A DNA stretch of 56,633 bases from Clostridia bacterium (GCA_017521565.1 JAFXCE010000012.1:1-56633); one strand, 5' to 3'. Counted from the stretch's first letter, positions 45,871 to 55,052 are shown. Numbers and translations: made by a program. The notes: generated from the sequence alone by a model not told the origin.

Positions 45871-45897
45871 AAAGAGCGGACAGCTTCTGCCGTCCGC
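45869..45897 (-). terminator. terminator of the ABC efflux operon
   Basis: Minus strand GCGGAC-G-G...C-T-GTCCGC stem (45876-45897, one mismatch) and TCTTTTT; 46 bases after the last gene. Confidence 0.82.
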
Positions 45898-45943
45898 CCT
45901 GATTTTATCCGCTTCATGCCGCCGCATCCATCGCTTTGCGCGA

Positions 45944-47431
45944 TCAATACAGAATCCGTTCGCCCTCGGAAAGCCCGGAGACAATCTCCGTCCGGCTGTC
46001 CGTCATCAATCCGATCTCTACGCCGCGCGCTTCTCCGTCTGCCATCGTCACGCGCCAGCGCGCGCCCTCTCTGATCAGGGCTTCCGTCGGAATCGTCAGC
46101 GCGTTCTCCTCGCTTGAAATCACAATCTCGCCGGTAACGTTCATGCCGCCTAGCACACGGCTGTCGATCTCTCCCGTCAGTCCAACGTAGACATCGTATG
46201 TCGTCACGCTGGTCTCGGTGTTGCCCAGCGGCGCAATCTTTTCCACAACGCCTGTGAGCGTCACATCCTCCAGCGCGTCTACAGCGATATTGACCCTCTG
46301 CCCCGGATGCACATGGATGATGTCCAGTTCATCGACAGAAAGCGTCAGCGCCATACCGGCGCCGGTCTCAACCATGGTCAGCAGTTTCGCGCCGTCCTCA
46401 ACGCTGTCGCCCTCCTGAACATCCACCGAAACGATCTCTCCGTCGCACGGCGCGACAATCGTCAGCGCTTCCAGATTGGTTCGCGCGGTTTCCAGCTGCG
46501 TCTTTACCTTTGCGAATTCGCGCAGCACCTGATCATTGTCGATATACAGCGGAATCTCATCCCACACAATGCGCGCCAGCGGATCAAGCCGTTTGACATG
46601 CTTGCCGACCACAGCATTCCACGCAAGACTCTTGATCGTGCCGCCGTAGGCCGAAACCCCCATCGGTTTGTTGATCTCAAGGATGCCTTCTCCGACGTAT
46701 TCGCCCTCAAGCGTCGCAACCGTGACCGGCGTATCCATCGGGTAATCATCGCTGTCAACCAGCACGCTTGCCGCTGTGCCATGCCGGGTCAGGCTGATCA
46801 CCTTTCCGATGGTCTCCACGCCCTCCCCCGTTATGCGCAGTTCATCGCCGAGCGTCACAGCCGCGCCTGTAATCTCCTCGATGTCCACGCGCATCCTGCC
46901 GTCGGTCGACAGCATGATCACGTAGCCATGCCTGCGAAACTCCGCCAACGAATCGTCGCCAACCTCGATATTCACCGCCATCACGCGCCCTGCACATGGC
47001 GCATAGATACTGATCTCATTGGAAAACTTGCCAAGCAGCGGCTCGCCGGTATTCACATCAATCCGCGCGTCCCCGTCCTCGTCATACAGCTGACGGTACA
47101 CATACTGCGTATGCGATTCGGTATACAGCACATCCTGACGCGCCAGTTCGATATCGTATTCCAGCTGCCGGATCTCAGCATCAAGCTCGTCGTTTTCAAG
47201 CTCCATCAGGACGTCTCCTGTCTTCACGCTGTCGCCCATCCCCACCAGCGTCCGCGCCACCCTGCCGGAAATCTCCGCATAAACGCCCGGCTGGCTGGCC
47301 GGCAGGATTTCGCCCGAGCCGAATACCGTCTTGTCAATCCGCTCTTTCGTTGCCGTCGCCTCCAGCGCATGCGCGCTTTGCGCAGCCCCGAACGCAAAGA
47401 CAAGCAGCAGACAAATGATTCTCTTCTTCAT
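45944..47431 (-). CDS. membrane-fusion/adaptor protein 2 of the MacB-type exporter
   Basis: Exported HlyD/MacA-like adaptor of 495 residues with a signal peptide (about 1-22). Order: barrel-sandwich lipoyl half (VYAEISGRVARTLVGMGDSV), helical hairpin (about 90-130), a large inserted beta region, second lipoyl half (TIVAPCDGEIVSVDVQEGD) and beta-barrel/membrane-proximal part. It shares clear paralogy with the adaptor at 49344-51230 (EINKPMGVSAYGGTIKS against EVNKPMAISSYGGTISD). It lies 17 bases after the permease gene. In Gram-positives such adaptors work at the outer membrane face without TolC; the substrate is unknown. Confidence 0.87.
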   Translation of the reverse strand: MKKRIICLLLVFAFGAAQSAHALEATATKERIDKTVFGSGEILPASQPGVYAEISGRVARTLVGMGDSVKTGDVLMELENDELDAEIRQLEYDIELARQDVLYTESHTQYVYRQLYDEDGDARIDVNTGEPLLGKFSNEISIYAPCAGRVMAVNIEVGDDSLAEFRRHGYVIMLSTDGRMRVDIEEITGAAVTLGDELRITGEGVETIGKVISLTRHGTAASVLVDSDDYPMDTPVTVATLEGEYVGEGILEINKPMGVSAYGGTIKSLAWNAVVGKHVKRLDPLARIVWDEIPLYIDNDQVLREFAKVKTQLETARTNLEALTIVAPCDGEIVSVDVQEGDSVEDGAKLLTMVETGAGMALTLSVDELDIIHVHPGQRVNIAVDALEDVTLTGVVEKIAPLGNTETSVTTYDVYVGLTGEIDSRVLGGMNVTGEIVISSEENALTIPTEALIREGARWRVTMADGEARGVEIGLMTDSRTEIVSGLSEGERILY

Positions 47432-47448
47432 CGCCGCACCCCGCCCAA

Positions 47449-48642
47449 TCAGCTGTAGTGCAGCGCGTCAATCGGCTTGAGCTTGGAGGCCTTATTCGCC
47501 GGATACAGGCCGAATACTACGCCGACAAACATCGAAAAGCCCATGGACAGCTGCGCCACGTCCACGCTCGGCGCCACCGACATGTTCATGTATGTCTCCA
47601 GCACATACATCAGGCCGTAGCCCAGCGCAAGCCCCAGCACGCCGCCCATGCCCGAAAGCACGACGGACTCGATCAGAAACTGCATCAGTATGTTTCTGCG
47701 TTTGGCGCCAATGGCCTTTCGGATGCCAATCTCACGTGTGCGTTCCGTGACGGACACCAGCATGATATTCATGATGCCGATGCCGCCCACCAGCAGCGAG
47801 ATGCCCGCAATGCCGCCCAGCATCAGCGACAGCGTGCCCGACGTTTCCTCCATCGCCTCCAGCATCTCCTCCTGGTTCATGATGGAATACGTGCTGTCAT
47901 TCTGATACTTCTTGTAGAGAAACCGCTCTACCGCCGTCTGTGCCGCGCCAACCTTGCCGGATTCCGTCGCCGATACATAAAATGATGTGATCGAGGTCGA
48001 TTCCAGCATGCGCTGCGCCAGTGTGAACGGGAGCAGCAGTGTCGAGCTCGTCCCATCCAGCACGCCGACGATTTTGAATTTCCGTCCGTTGACATGCATC
48101 GTATTGCCTACAACATTTTTGTTGCCAAAGAGATCCTCCGCCAGATCCGGCCCGATCACGCAGACCGCGCTGCGGTTTTCCACGTCCGCATCCACAATGT
48201 AGCGGCCTGTGTCAATCTCCTGATTGACGATATGCGCATAATCCGGCAGAACGCCCATGATCGACGCGCTGGTATTCGTGCTGCCCGCCTTGACAGTCAG
48301 GCTGCCGGATACCGTAGGCGATACATACTGGATATACTCGCTTTCCTTGAGCGAAAGCACATCTTCCATTTTCAGGATGACCGTGCCCTTCGCGCCGGCG
48401 CTTCGCGTGTTTCTCCCCATGCCGCCAAAGCCCACTCTGCGCGTCTGAATATTCACGCTGAGCATGTTTGTGCCCATCGAGGAGATGGATTCCGTCACCG
48501 CGGAGGTCGTGCCCTGACCAATGCCCATCAGCACCGTCACGCTCATCACGCCGATGATAACGCCCAGCATCGTCAGAAAAGAGCGGACCTTGTTGGCCCA
48601 GATGGCCTTGAACGCCATCTTGATGGTCTCTATCGGATTCAT
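47449..48642 (-). CDS. MacB/FtsX-type ABC transporter permease
   Basis: Four-helix ABC permease of 397 residues. N-terminal helix (VRSFLTMLGVIIGVMSVTVLMGIG), a large extracytoplasmic MacB-PCD domain (about 45-270) and the C-terminal FtsX domain with GGIAGISLLVGGIGIMNIML, VTERTREIGIRKAIGAKRR and a final helix pair ending LKPIDALHY. Such permeases act as mechanotransmitters, for peptide or antibiotic efflux. The ATG overlaps the stop of the ATPase gene (ATGA), so translation is coupled. Confidence 0.94.
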   Translation of the reverse strand: MNPIETIKMAFKAIWANKVRSFLTMLGVIIGVMSVTVLMGIGQGTTSAVTESISSMGTNMLSVNIQTRRVGFGGMGRNTRSAGAKGTVILKMEDVLSLKESEYIQYVSPTVSGSLTVKAGSTNTSASIMGVLPDYAHIVNQEIDTGRYIVDADVENRSAVCVIGPDLAEDLFGNKNVVGNTMHVNGRKFKIVGVLDGTSSTLLLPFTLAQRMLESTSITSFYVSATESGKVGAAQTAVERFLYKKYQNDSTYSIMNQEEMLEAMEETSGTLSLMLGGIAGISLLVGGIGIMNIMLVSVTERTREIGIRKAIGAKRRNILMQFLIESVVLSGMGGVLGLALGYGLMYVLETYMNMSVAPSVDVAQLSMGFSMFVGVVFGLYPANKASKLKPIDALHYS

Positions 48643-49331
48643 CAGATCACCACCTCATGCTCATTCACCGGCTCAATCACCCTGCCGTCGTGAATATGAA
48701 TCGCACGCGGCGTCTGTGCGGCAATTTTTGCATCATGCGTGATCAGCACGATGGTGTTTCCTGCCGCATGCAGCTCATGAAACAGCCGCATGACGTCCGC
48801 GCCGGTTTTGGAATCCAGATTGCCCGTCGGCTCATCCGCAAGGATCAGCGACGGATTGCCCGCCAGCGCGCGGGCAATCGCCACGCGCTGCTGCTGTCCG
48901 CCGGAAAGCTCCGTCGGCTTATGGTGGATACGGTCAAGCAGGCCCACGCGGTCGAGCACCTCGCGGCTGCGCTTATGGCGCTTATGCGCGCTCATGCCCT
49001 GATAGATCAGCGGAAGCTCCACATTCTCCTGGGCCGTCAGCTTGGGCAGCAGATTGAACTGCTGAAAGACGAACCCGATCTTTCTGCCGCGGATTGTCGC
49101 CAGCTCATCCTCGGTATAATCGCTGATCTCCTGCCCATCAAACCGGTAGCTTCCGGCGTCCGCCGTATCAAGGCAGCCGATGATATTCATCAGCGTCGAT
49201 TTTCCGGAGCCAGACGGGCCGATGATGGAGACGAATTCTCTGGGGCTGATGTGGATATCCACACCGTCAAGTGCTGCGACGGTATTCTCGCCCATGTGGT
49301 ACTCCTTGCGGATGCCCTGCATCACAATCAT
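48642..49331 (-). CDS. MacB/LolD-type ABC transporter ATP-binding protein
   Basis: A 229-residue cytosolic ATPase driving the adjacent permease. Walker [10 protein letters not shown] (about 39-47), Q-loop [18 protein letters not shown], signature [15 protein letters not shown] (about 141-155), Walker [14 protein letters not shown], and switch His in VLITHD. Sequence is of the MacB/LolD subfamily, which uses FtsX-type permeases. AAGGGGG precedes the ATG. It lies between adaptor 1 (12-base gap) and the permease (overlap). Confidence 0.96.
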   Translation of the reverse strand: MIVMQGIRKEYHMGENTVAALDGVDIHISPREFVSIIGPSGSGKSTLMNIIGCLDTADAGSYRFDGQEISDYTEDELATIRGRKIGFVFQQFNLLPKLTAQENVELPLIYQGMSAHKRHKRSREVLDRVGLLDRIHHKPTELSGGQQQRVAIARALAGNPSLILADEPTGNLDSKTGADVMRLFHELHAAGNTIVLITHDAKIAAQTPRAIHIHDGRVIEPVNEHEVVI

Positions 49332-49343
49332 ACCCGTTCCCCC

Positions 49344-51230
49344 TTACCTGCGGCCTGCACCCATGCCGCCCATCATGCCGCCCATGCCGCCAAAGCCAAA
49401 CATGGAGCTGCCGCTCTCCTCGGTCGCAGTATAGAGAACGACGTCTCCCTCTGAAACGCCGGATGTGATCTGCGCATAGTCGTCGTTCTGCATACCAATT
49501 GTGACCTTTACCAGCGATCCGGTAATCTGTTTCGCATCGGTGATCTCTACGCCCTCATACAGCCATGCACGGACGCCCGCATAAACCTGCATGGCCTTTT
49601 CCTTGATTCTGCCCACGATACCTTCGCTCTGCCCGGAAGCATCCTCTTCCATCTGCTGCGCGCCGCCTCTTGCAGGCAGGCTCTCGGGCATACTGTTTGC
49701 ATCCGCCATTTGGGCCCTGCCCGGCATGCTGTTCATCTCCGGCATACCGCCCTCACGCGTTCCGCTCTGCCTCGTTCCGCGCTGCGTGCTCCGGCTGCTC
49801 TGGCCCGCAAAAGCGCTGGCCAGAACCGTGCTTCCGCCGTCCGCAACCATGACATACTTTTCGTTGTTGACCGTCATCAGCGCCTCAACCGGCACATAGA
49901 GCACATCCTCCTGCGCCGCAATCTCGATTTCACCGGTTGCGTTCATGCCCGAGCGCACACCCGTGCCTTCCGCGTCAAACGTCAGCTCCACATCATAGGT
50001 TGTCACGCCGCCGGAATTCGTGCCGACCGGCGCAATTTTATATACCTCGCCCTGCATCTCCACGCCGCTGAGCGCATCGATCGTGATGGTCACCGGCTGC
50101 CCCGGTTCAACCTCCACAACATCCAGCTCATCCACCGCAATGGTCAGATTCATCTCTTCGCCCTGCAGGATAGAACCCATCAGCGTGCCGCTGGTGATCT
50201 CGTCGCCTTCCTTCACCTCAAGCGAAGCCACCGTGCCGTCGCACGGCGCAATGATGATCAGGTTCTCGCGCTGCGCCTTCGCGTCCTCCAGTTCCTTCGC
50301 AGCAGCCTCGCGCTGCAGGCGCAGGTCCTCAATCTTCAGCGTCAGCGGTGCATCCTCGAGCTTGAAAAGCGTTTCCCGGCGCTGGATCGTATCGCCCACC
50401 TTGACCATCACATCGCTGATCGTGCCGCCATAGGAGGAAATTGCCATCGGCTTATTGACCTCAAGCGTGCTTTCGCCCACCGTGTCGCCGTTTTCCTTTT
50501 TGACCGTCACATGGGCGCCCATCGGCAGATCATCATTGAGGATTGTGATCACCGCGCGCGTCCCCTGATGCGTCAGATCCACAACCGTTCCGACTTCATC
50601 AACGCCAATGCCAAAGATCTTCACCGATTCGCCCAGCGTCAGATCCAGCCTGCTGTTCTTACCCTGCAGTTCAACCTTCATGCGTCCATCTGTGGAGATA
50701 ATCGCCAGCGCGCCCTCACGGCGGAACACAGCCAGCGCATCATCGCCCTTCTGCCCGTATACCGCCATCACCCGGCCCCTTGCGGTCGCTTCAATCTCGC
50801 GCACCTTGCTGCCCGCGGCCGTATCCACAATCGTATCGTCCAGATCCCAGAGTGCAAACTCCAGATCGGTAATCGTATCGTCGATCTCCTCGTTTGTCAG
50901 CACAGCGAGAATCTCGCCTTCCTTCACCGCATCGCCGATGGATACGCGCAGATCGGTCAGTGTGCCATCCGCCTCCGCCAGCAGATTCGGCTGGTTGCGC
51001 GCAGACGTCGTACCCGTTCCATAGACGGTTTCATTCATCGGACCACGCCTCACCTGCGCCTGACTATAGCTTTCCGATGCTTCGCTCTCTACAACAGAGC
51101 TTCGGATATAAGCCTTCAGGCCAAACAGCCCCGCTGCCAGCAGGATTGCCAGCAGAATCAAACGTTTCATCCATCTGCGTACAGCCCGCAGCATTCTGCC
51201 GCGGCGCCTTGTCTTTTTGCTTTCACTCAT
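49344..51230 (-). CDS. membrane-fusion/adaptor protein 1 of the MacB-type exporter, with Gly/Met-rich tail
   Basis: A 628-residue HlyD/MacA-like adaptor anchored by an N-terminal helix (LILLAILLAAGLFGLKAYI) after a basic tail. Lipoyl halves are seen at NLLAEADGTLTDLRVSIGD and IIIAPCDGTVASLEVKEGD, with a coiled-coil hairpin between about 300 and 345. Near residue 500 an insertion rich in Met, Ser and Gly interrupts the membrane-proximal domain, and the C-terminus is Gly/Met-rich (MFGFGGMGGMMGGMGAG). The ATG at 51228-51230 lies 7 bases after GGAGG. First gene of the operon. Paralogous to adaptor 2. Confidence 0.88.
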   Translation of the reverse strand: MSESKKTRRRGRMLRAVRRWMKRLILLAILLAAGLFGLKAYIRSSVVESEASESYSQAQVRRGPMNETVYGTGTTSARNQPNLLAEADGTLTDLRVSIGDAVKEGEILAVLTNEEIDDTITDLEFALWDLDDTIVDTAAGSKVREIEATARGRVMAVYGQKGDDALAVFRREGALAIISTDGRMKVELQGKNSRLDLTLGESVKIFGIGVDEVGTVVDLTHQGTRAVITILNDDLPMGAHVTVKKENGDTVGESTLEVNKPMAISSYGGTISDVMVKVGDTIQRRETLFKLEDAPLTLKIEDLRLQREAAAKELEDAKAQRENLIIIAPCDGTVASLEVKEGDEITSGTLMGSILQGEEMNLTIAVDELDVVEVEPGQPVTITIDALSGVEMQGEVYKIAPVGTNSGGVTTYDVELTFDAEGTGVRSGMNATGEIEIAAQEDVLYVPVEALMTVNNEKYVMVADGGSTVLASAFAGQSSRSTQRGTRQSGTREGGMPEMNSMPGRAQMADANSMPESLPARGGAQQMEEDASGQSEGIVGRIKEKAMQVYAGVRAWLYEGVEITDAKQITGSLVKVTIGMQNDDYAQITSGVSEGDVVLYTATEESGSSMFGFGGMGGMMGGMGAGRR

Positions 51231-51393
51231 GAAGATGCCTCCGCCCTGCACGTTTTTTCAATGCAACTTTATTCTAAAGGAAAATCGTGGCAACACTGTG
51301 TCCATAACGAAACACAATGCGCCATTCGTGTAAAACAGCCTGCCAAATCCGTCCGTTCAGTGCCACCGGCAGGGTTTTTCTCTGTTTTCACAT

Positions 51394-51426
51394 AAAAAAA
51401 CGGCCGACCGCAGCGTTCGGTCAGTC
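51394..51426 (-). terminator. terminator of the LacI-family gene
   Basis: Minus strand stem around GACCG/CGGTC extended by wobble pairs (51403-51410 with 51418-51426), followed by seven T (51394-51400); 14 bases after the stop. Confidence 0.8.
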
Positions 51427-51439
51427 GTCATGCATGCTA

Positions 51440-52453
51440 TTATCGGATTGCTTCGGCGATCGATTCGCCCTCCATCATCGTGAAATCAACCGTCACATGC
51501 CGCGGCTCTCCGCCTTCAAGCATTTCGCACAGCAGCGCGACGCTTTCCCGCGCGATCTCTGCCGTCGGCTGGCTGACTGTAGCAATCGAAGGAACATAAT
51601 AGCCCGCCATCTCCGTGCCGTCAAAGCCCGTCACCGAAACGTCCTGCGGCACGCGCAGCCCGCGGTCGCGCAGCGCGCGCACCACACCGATGGCCATCGA
51701 ATCGCTCATCGTCAGCACGGCCGTGATGTCCTGACGCTTTTCAAAGATGCGCTCAATGGACTCATAGGCGCCCTTCAGGGAAAAGCGCGTCTGCACATAT
51801 TCATCCGGATCATAATCGATTCCATGGGCGCGCAGGCTGTCCATCGCGCCCTGATAGCGATGCGCAAAAATATCGTCGCCCTCGCGGCAGCCGCCCAGCA
51901 CCGCCACACGCGTATGTCCCTTGTCAAGCAGGCGATCCATCATCGCGCGGGTCGCCGCCCTGTCGTCAATACAGACGCTGGAGGCATTCTCAAGCCCGCT
52001 TCCGGATGCATCGACCGTCGCAAACACACACGGCACGCCCAGCGCACGCACCATTTCGCAGCGCTCGTCCACGCGCGAGCCCAGCAGAATGAATCCGCCG
52101 GCACGCCTGTCCGCGTAAAGCTGACGCATGGCTTCAAACTCATCCGCTTCCTCGTCGATATACTTGACCAGAAACGGCGTCTTGAGTCCCTGCGCGCATT
52201 CAATCATCTGCTCGGCGACATCGTTGAGGAACATGTTGCGCCTTCCCCGCACAATGATCGCCGCAAAAGGTTCCTTGGCATGCTTGAGAAAGCGCGCGTT
52301 GCGGTTCTGGACAAAGCCGCATTTTTCGACCACGTCCATCACCTTTTTGCGCGTTTCTTCGCTCACATCAGGACGGCCATTGAGCACACGAGATACCGTG
52401 CTGACCGCCACGCCGGCCTTACGCGCCACATCGCGAATCGTATAGATTTCCAC
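51440..52453 (-). CDS. LacI-family transcriptional regulator
   Basis: A 337-residue repressor-type regulator. Helix-turn-helix with hinge in residues 1-60 (TIRDVARKAGVAVSTVSRVL, NGRPDVSEETRKKV); then a periplasmic-binding-protein-like ligand domain (FAAIIVRGRRNMFLNDVAEQ, VTGFDGTEMAGYYVPSIATV). The ligand is unknown, probably a sugar by family. The frame runs far upstream; the GTG at 52451-52453 follows GGCGGG and directly precedes the HTH. A cre-like palindrome after its promoter suggests autorepression. It may control the neighbouring exporter or transporter genes (inference). Confidence 0.92.
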   Translation of the reverse strand: MEIYTIRDVARKAGVAVSTVSRVLNGRPDVSEETRKKVMDVVEKCGFVQNRNARFLKHAKEPFAAIIVRGRRNMFLNDVAEQMIECAQGLKTPFLVKYIDEEADEFEAMRQLYADRRAGGFILLGSRVDERCEMVRALGVPCVFATVDASGSGLENASSVCIDDRAATRAMMDRLLDKGHTRVAVLGGCREGDDIFAHRYQGAMDSLRAHGIDYDPDEYVQTRFSLKGAYESIERIFEKRQDITAVLTMSDSMAIGVVRALRDRGLRVPQDVSVTGFDGTEMAGYYVPSIATVSQPTAEIARESVALLCEMLEGGEPRHVTVDFTMMEGESIAEAIR

Positions 52454-52488
52454 GCAAGACCCGCCTTTCTTCACGCCTTTAGGCATTC

Positions 52489-52502
52489 TGTAAACGTTTC
52501 CA
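52489..52502. promoter_or_regulatory. LacI/CcpA-type operator
   Basis: TGTAAACGTTTCCA matches the cre-type palindrome pattern with core AAACGTTT at all but about one position. It sits just downstream of the -10 box (52511-52516), where a bound protein would block the LacI-family gene. Confidence 0.65.
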
Positions 52503-52510
52503 ATATCCGA

Positions 52511-52539
52511 ATTATAGGGGATTCGCGTTTTGTTGTCAA
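52511..52539 (-). promoter_or_regulatory. consensus sigma-A promoter of the LacI-family gene
   Basis: Minus strand TTGACA (52534-52539), 17-base spacer, TATAAT (52511-52516): both hexamers match the consensus exactly. The -35 box begins about 13 bases after the stop codon of the transporter gene. Confidence 0.9.
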
Positions 52540-52551
52540 TACCAGCCCGCT

Positions 52552-53388
52552 TCACACATTCAGCAGCACAAGCGAGACAAGGATCATGCCCATCGCCAGC
52601 AGCTGCCTGCGGCTGAGCTTCTCGCCAAAGAGCATTCTGCCCGCCAGCGCAACCAGCACAATCGTGCCCACGCTGTACGTCGGATAAGCGACAACCGCCG
52701 GCACCTGTGAAAGCGACAGCAGCAGAAAGCGCGCGGAATAATAGTTGGGAATGCCGAGCAGCAGGCCGAAGCCCACATCTGCGAGCGTCATCTTTTCGCG
52801 TCTGACTAGCACAAGCGCCGCACAAAGCAGAAGCGCCGTCACAAACGTATAGAGCAGATAGTGGTTTTCAAGCGCAGGGCTGCCCCACGCGTCAAAGAAC
52901 TTGGCCATCGTATCTGTCACGCCTCCGCCCAGCCACAGCACGACCAGGCCCAGCGCATGCTTCGCGCGGCTTTGCCCTTTTTCCATCTGAATCAGCAGAA
53001 TCGCCGCAATGGCGCCCAGCACGCCCAGCACCTGCGCCAGGCGCGGCGTCTCGCCAAAGAGCACAACCGCCAGCAGTGTCGGCACGACCACGCCCAGCTT
53101 CATGAACGTCGCCGGAAGAACGACGCCGTTCACCCGGATGTTCCACTGCAGCAGCGCAAAACTGCCCAGATACAGCGCACCGCTGACAGCGCCCAGCGCC
53201 AGCGCATAGCCAATCCCCTCTGTCCTCGGCAGGAAATCCATTGTGCCGGCGTAGCACACCGAAAGCAGCGTGCACATCAGATAATTGACTGCAAGCTTGC
53301 TCATGCCGCTCTTCGCCCGTCCCTCGCTCAGGCGCATGACGACAGACACCAGCATGCTGGCACAGATGGCAAGAATCAAATATATCAT
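52552..53388 (-). CDS. EamA/DMT-family transporter
   Basis: Integral membrane protein of about 278 residues with ten hydrophobic segments in two EamA-type halves, the last ending GMILVSLVLLNV. The first half includes the pattern VVLPATFMKLGVVVPTLLAV followed by LFGE, and the second half repeats it (YSVGTIVLVALAGRMLFGEKL). Members move metabolites, amino acids or sugars; the substrate is unknown. Two ATGs are 6 bases apart; the second (53386-53388) has GGAGG at 9 bases and is preferred to the first at 3. It follows the MATE gene by 61 bases. Confidence 0.88.
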   Translation of the reverse strand: MIYLILAICASMLVSVVMRLSEGRAKSGMSKLAVNYLMCTLLSVCYAGTMDFLPRTEGIGYALALGAVSGALYLGSFALLQWNIRVNGVVLPATFMKLGVVVPTLLAVVLFGETPRLAQVLGVLGAIAAILLIQMEKGQSRAKHALGLVVLWLGGGVTDTMAKFFDAWGSPALENHYLLYTFVTALLLCAALVLVRREKMTLADVGFGLLLGIPNYYSARFLLLSLSQVPAVVAYPTYSVGTIVLVALAGRMLFGEKLSRRQLLAMGMILVSLVLLNV

Positions 53389-53449
53389 TTCCATTGTCCT
53401 CCAAATACGAATTGATCTTCATAAAAGCGAGCGTGCGCGCATCCGCGCT

Positions 53450-54808
53450 TTATCCTTTTACGCGCCGCTTCCACTTCCCGGAATAATAAAATGCCAGACC
53501 GATGAAAAACGGCGTAAAGCCTGCCAGCGCATCCCCCAGCCAGAAGCCAAAATGCCGCATATCCAGCACAAGGCCAAACAGCACCGCCAGACCGATGCGC
53601 ATCACCACGCCATCAAGAATCGCCGTGGCAAAGTTCGTTCCGTAATCTCCGCTGCCATTGATCAGCGCATTCATGATCGCGCGCATCGCGCTGCCGAAGA
53701 ACAGGAGCACGGCAATGGGCACATAGACGCTGCCCACGGCGAGAACGGCTTCATCCTGCGTGAATACCGAGAATATCTGCTGCGGAAACAACACAATCAG
53801 GATAGAAATCGCCGAAGCAATCGTCAGCGTGATGCCCGCAAGACGCAGGAGGATCTGCTTCACACGCCCGTATTCTCCCGCGGCGATATTCTGACCGACC
53901 ATCGTGGAACCCGCCGTGTTCATGGCATTGGAAACCAGATTCGCCACGCTGGAGATCTTGTTGGCGATACCGGCAAACGCCGACACTGCGATGCCGTAGG
54001 AATTGATCCACGAATTGACGAAGAGCTTGGAAACCTGAATCGATGCGCTCTTAATCGCCATCGGCACGCCGAGACCGATCAATTCGCCGAGCATCGCACC
54101 ATCCCAGCAAACAAAATCCCGCGGCGTCATCTCCAGAGAGAATTCGCTTCTCCTGCGAATCAGCAGCGCCGCGCACGCGAGAAAGCTGACCGCCTGAGAG
54201 ATCACCGTCGCCAGCGCCGCTCCGCCTGCACCAAAGCCAAGCACCATCACCAACAGCACGTCAAGCGCCAGATTCAGCACCGCTGCAATGCTGATGAAGA
54301 TAAACGGATGACGCGAATCGCCCATGCCGCGCAGAATGGCGCTGACAATGTTGTAACCGTAGATGAAGATCAGTCCTGCCATGCAGACCGAGGAATATGC
54401 CAGCGCGCCATCAAACGCCTCCGCCGGTGTGTTCATCAGCATCAGCATCCCCTCGCGCAGCGCAAGTCCGGCGCAGCTGAGCAGCACGGCACACGCAAGC
54501 AGAAAGCCGCTCATCGTCCCGACAAACCGCCCCAGCTTTTCACGCTGCCCTGCACCGATATACCTTGCAATCAGAACCTGCCCCGCATTGGCAAAACCCA
54601 TGGCAATAAACGTCAGCAGATGCGTCACATCGCCGCCGACAGAGACCGCAGAAATCCCCACCTTGCCCAGCCGCTGGCCGACAATGATCATGTCCACCAT
54701 ATTGTAGACAACCTGCAGAAGATTGGACAAAAACAGCGGCCACGCAAACACAACCAGCTGCTTTGTGATGTTGCCCTGCGTGAAATCCCGGATCTGCGTT
54801 TTCTGCAT
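53450..54808 (-). CDS. MATE family efflux protein 2
   Basis: A 452-residue MATE antiporter, distinct from the one at 369-1817. Twelve hydrophobic segments; N-terminal FTQGNITKQLVVFAWPLFLS and YNMVDMIIVGQRLGKVGISAVSVG are typical of the DinF/NorM-like Firmicutes group, as is the GMGDSRHP loop. AAGG lies before the ATG. A leader of some 200 bases with several hairpins precedes it. The substrate is unknown. Confidence 0.92.
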   Translation of the reverse strand: MQKTQIRDFTQGNITKQLVVFAWPLFLSNLLQVVYNMVDMIIVGQRLGKVGISAVSVGGDVTHLLTFIAMGFANAGQVLIARYIGAGQREKLGRFVGTMSGFLLACAVLLSCAGLALREGMLMLMNTPAEAFDGALAYSSVCMAGLIFIYGYNIVSAILRGMGDSRHPFIFISIAAVLNLALDVLLVMVLGFGAGGAALATVISQAVSFLACAALLIRRRSEFSLEMTPRDFVCWDGAMLGELIGLGVPMAIKSASIQVSKLFVNSWINSYGIAVSAFAGIANKISSVANLVSNAMNTAGSTMVGQNIAAGEYGRVKQILLRLAGITLTIASAISILIVLFPQQIFSVFTQDEAVLAVGSVYVPIAVLLFFGSAMRAIMNALINGSGDYGTNFATAILDGVVMRIGLAVLFGLVLDMRHFGFWLGDALAGFTPFFIGLAFYYSGKWKRRVKG

Positions 54809-55050
54809 ACAGCCTTCGTCCCTTTCTATCTTTCATGCCAAGCCCGACAAAGCGGCACAGCGGCGCTTTGCGCCATCCGTCTGTATTCGACAGCATGCGC
54901 CAGTTTCCTTCCCGCGGCACGCTACAAGGATCCATCCCCAAGCGGGCAAAATACAACCGCTTGTCACTCGTTACGGCTTTGTTTCTGACAAGGAGCCGAG
55001 AATCCTCCGGCTTTATAGACAAGACCGATGCTTTTCAAACAGATTGACAT
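54809..55050 (-). promoter_or_regulatory. hairpin-rich leader of MATE gene 2
   Basis: No gene is seen here. Inverted repeats: CTTGTCA/TGACAAG (54960-54966, 54986-54992), CTGT/ACAG (54881-54893) and GGCGC/GCGCC (54862-54874). A weak promoter may exist near 55015-55045 (TATAAA preceded by TTGAAA at a short 15-base spacing). Drug-exporter genes are often preceded by sensing RNAs, but this sequence matches no riboswitch I can recall. Confidence 0.3.
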
Positions 55051-55052
55051 CA

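Noticed and set aside
51320-51385. CCTGCC/GGCAGG with following T run on the plus strand near 51340-51376 as a terminator
   Set aside because: The loop would be over 20 bases and there is no plus-strand gene upstream to terminate.
53400-53449. GC-rich hairpin after MATE gene 2 as a terminator
   Set aside because: Pairing is ambiguous (GCGCG/CGCGC or a longer imperfect stem) and the downstream transporter gene follows after only 61 bases, so read-through is at least as likely.
54540-55022. 160-codon minus-strand frame overlapping the start of MATE gene 2
   Set aside because: Out of frame with the well-supported MATE gene and lacking a ribosome site; the upstream part is better explained as leader RNA.
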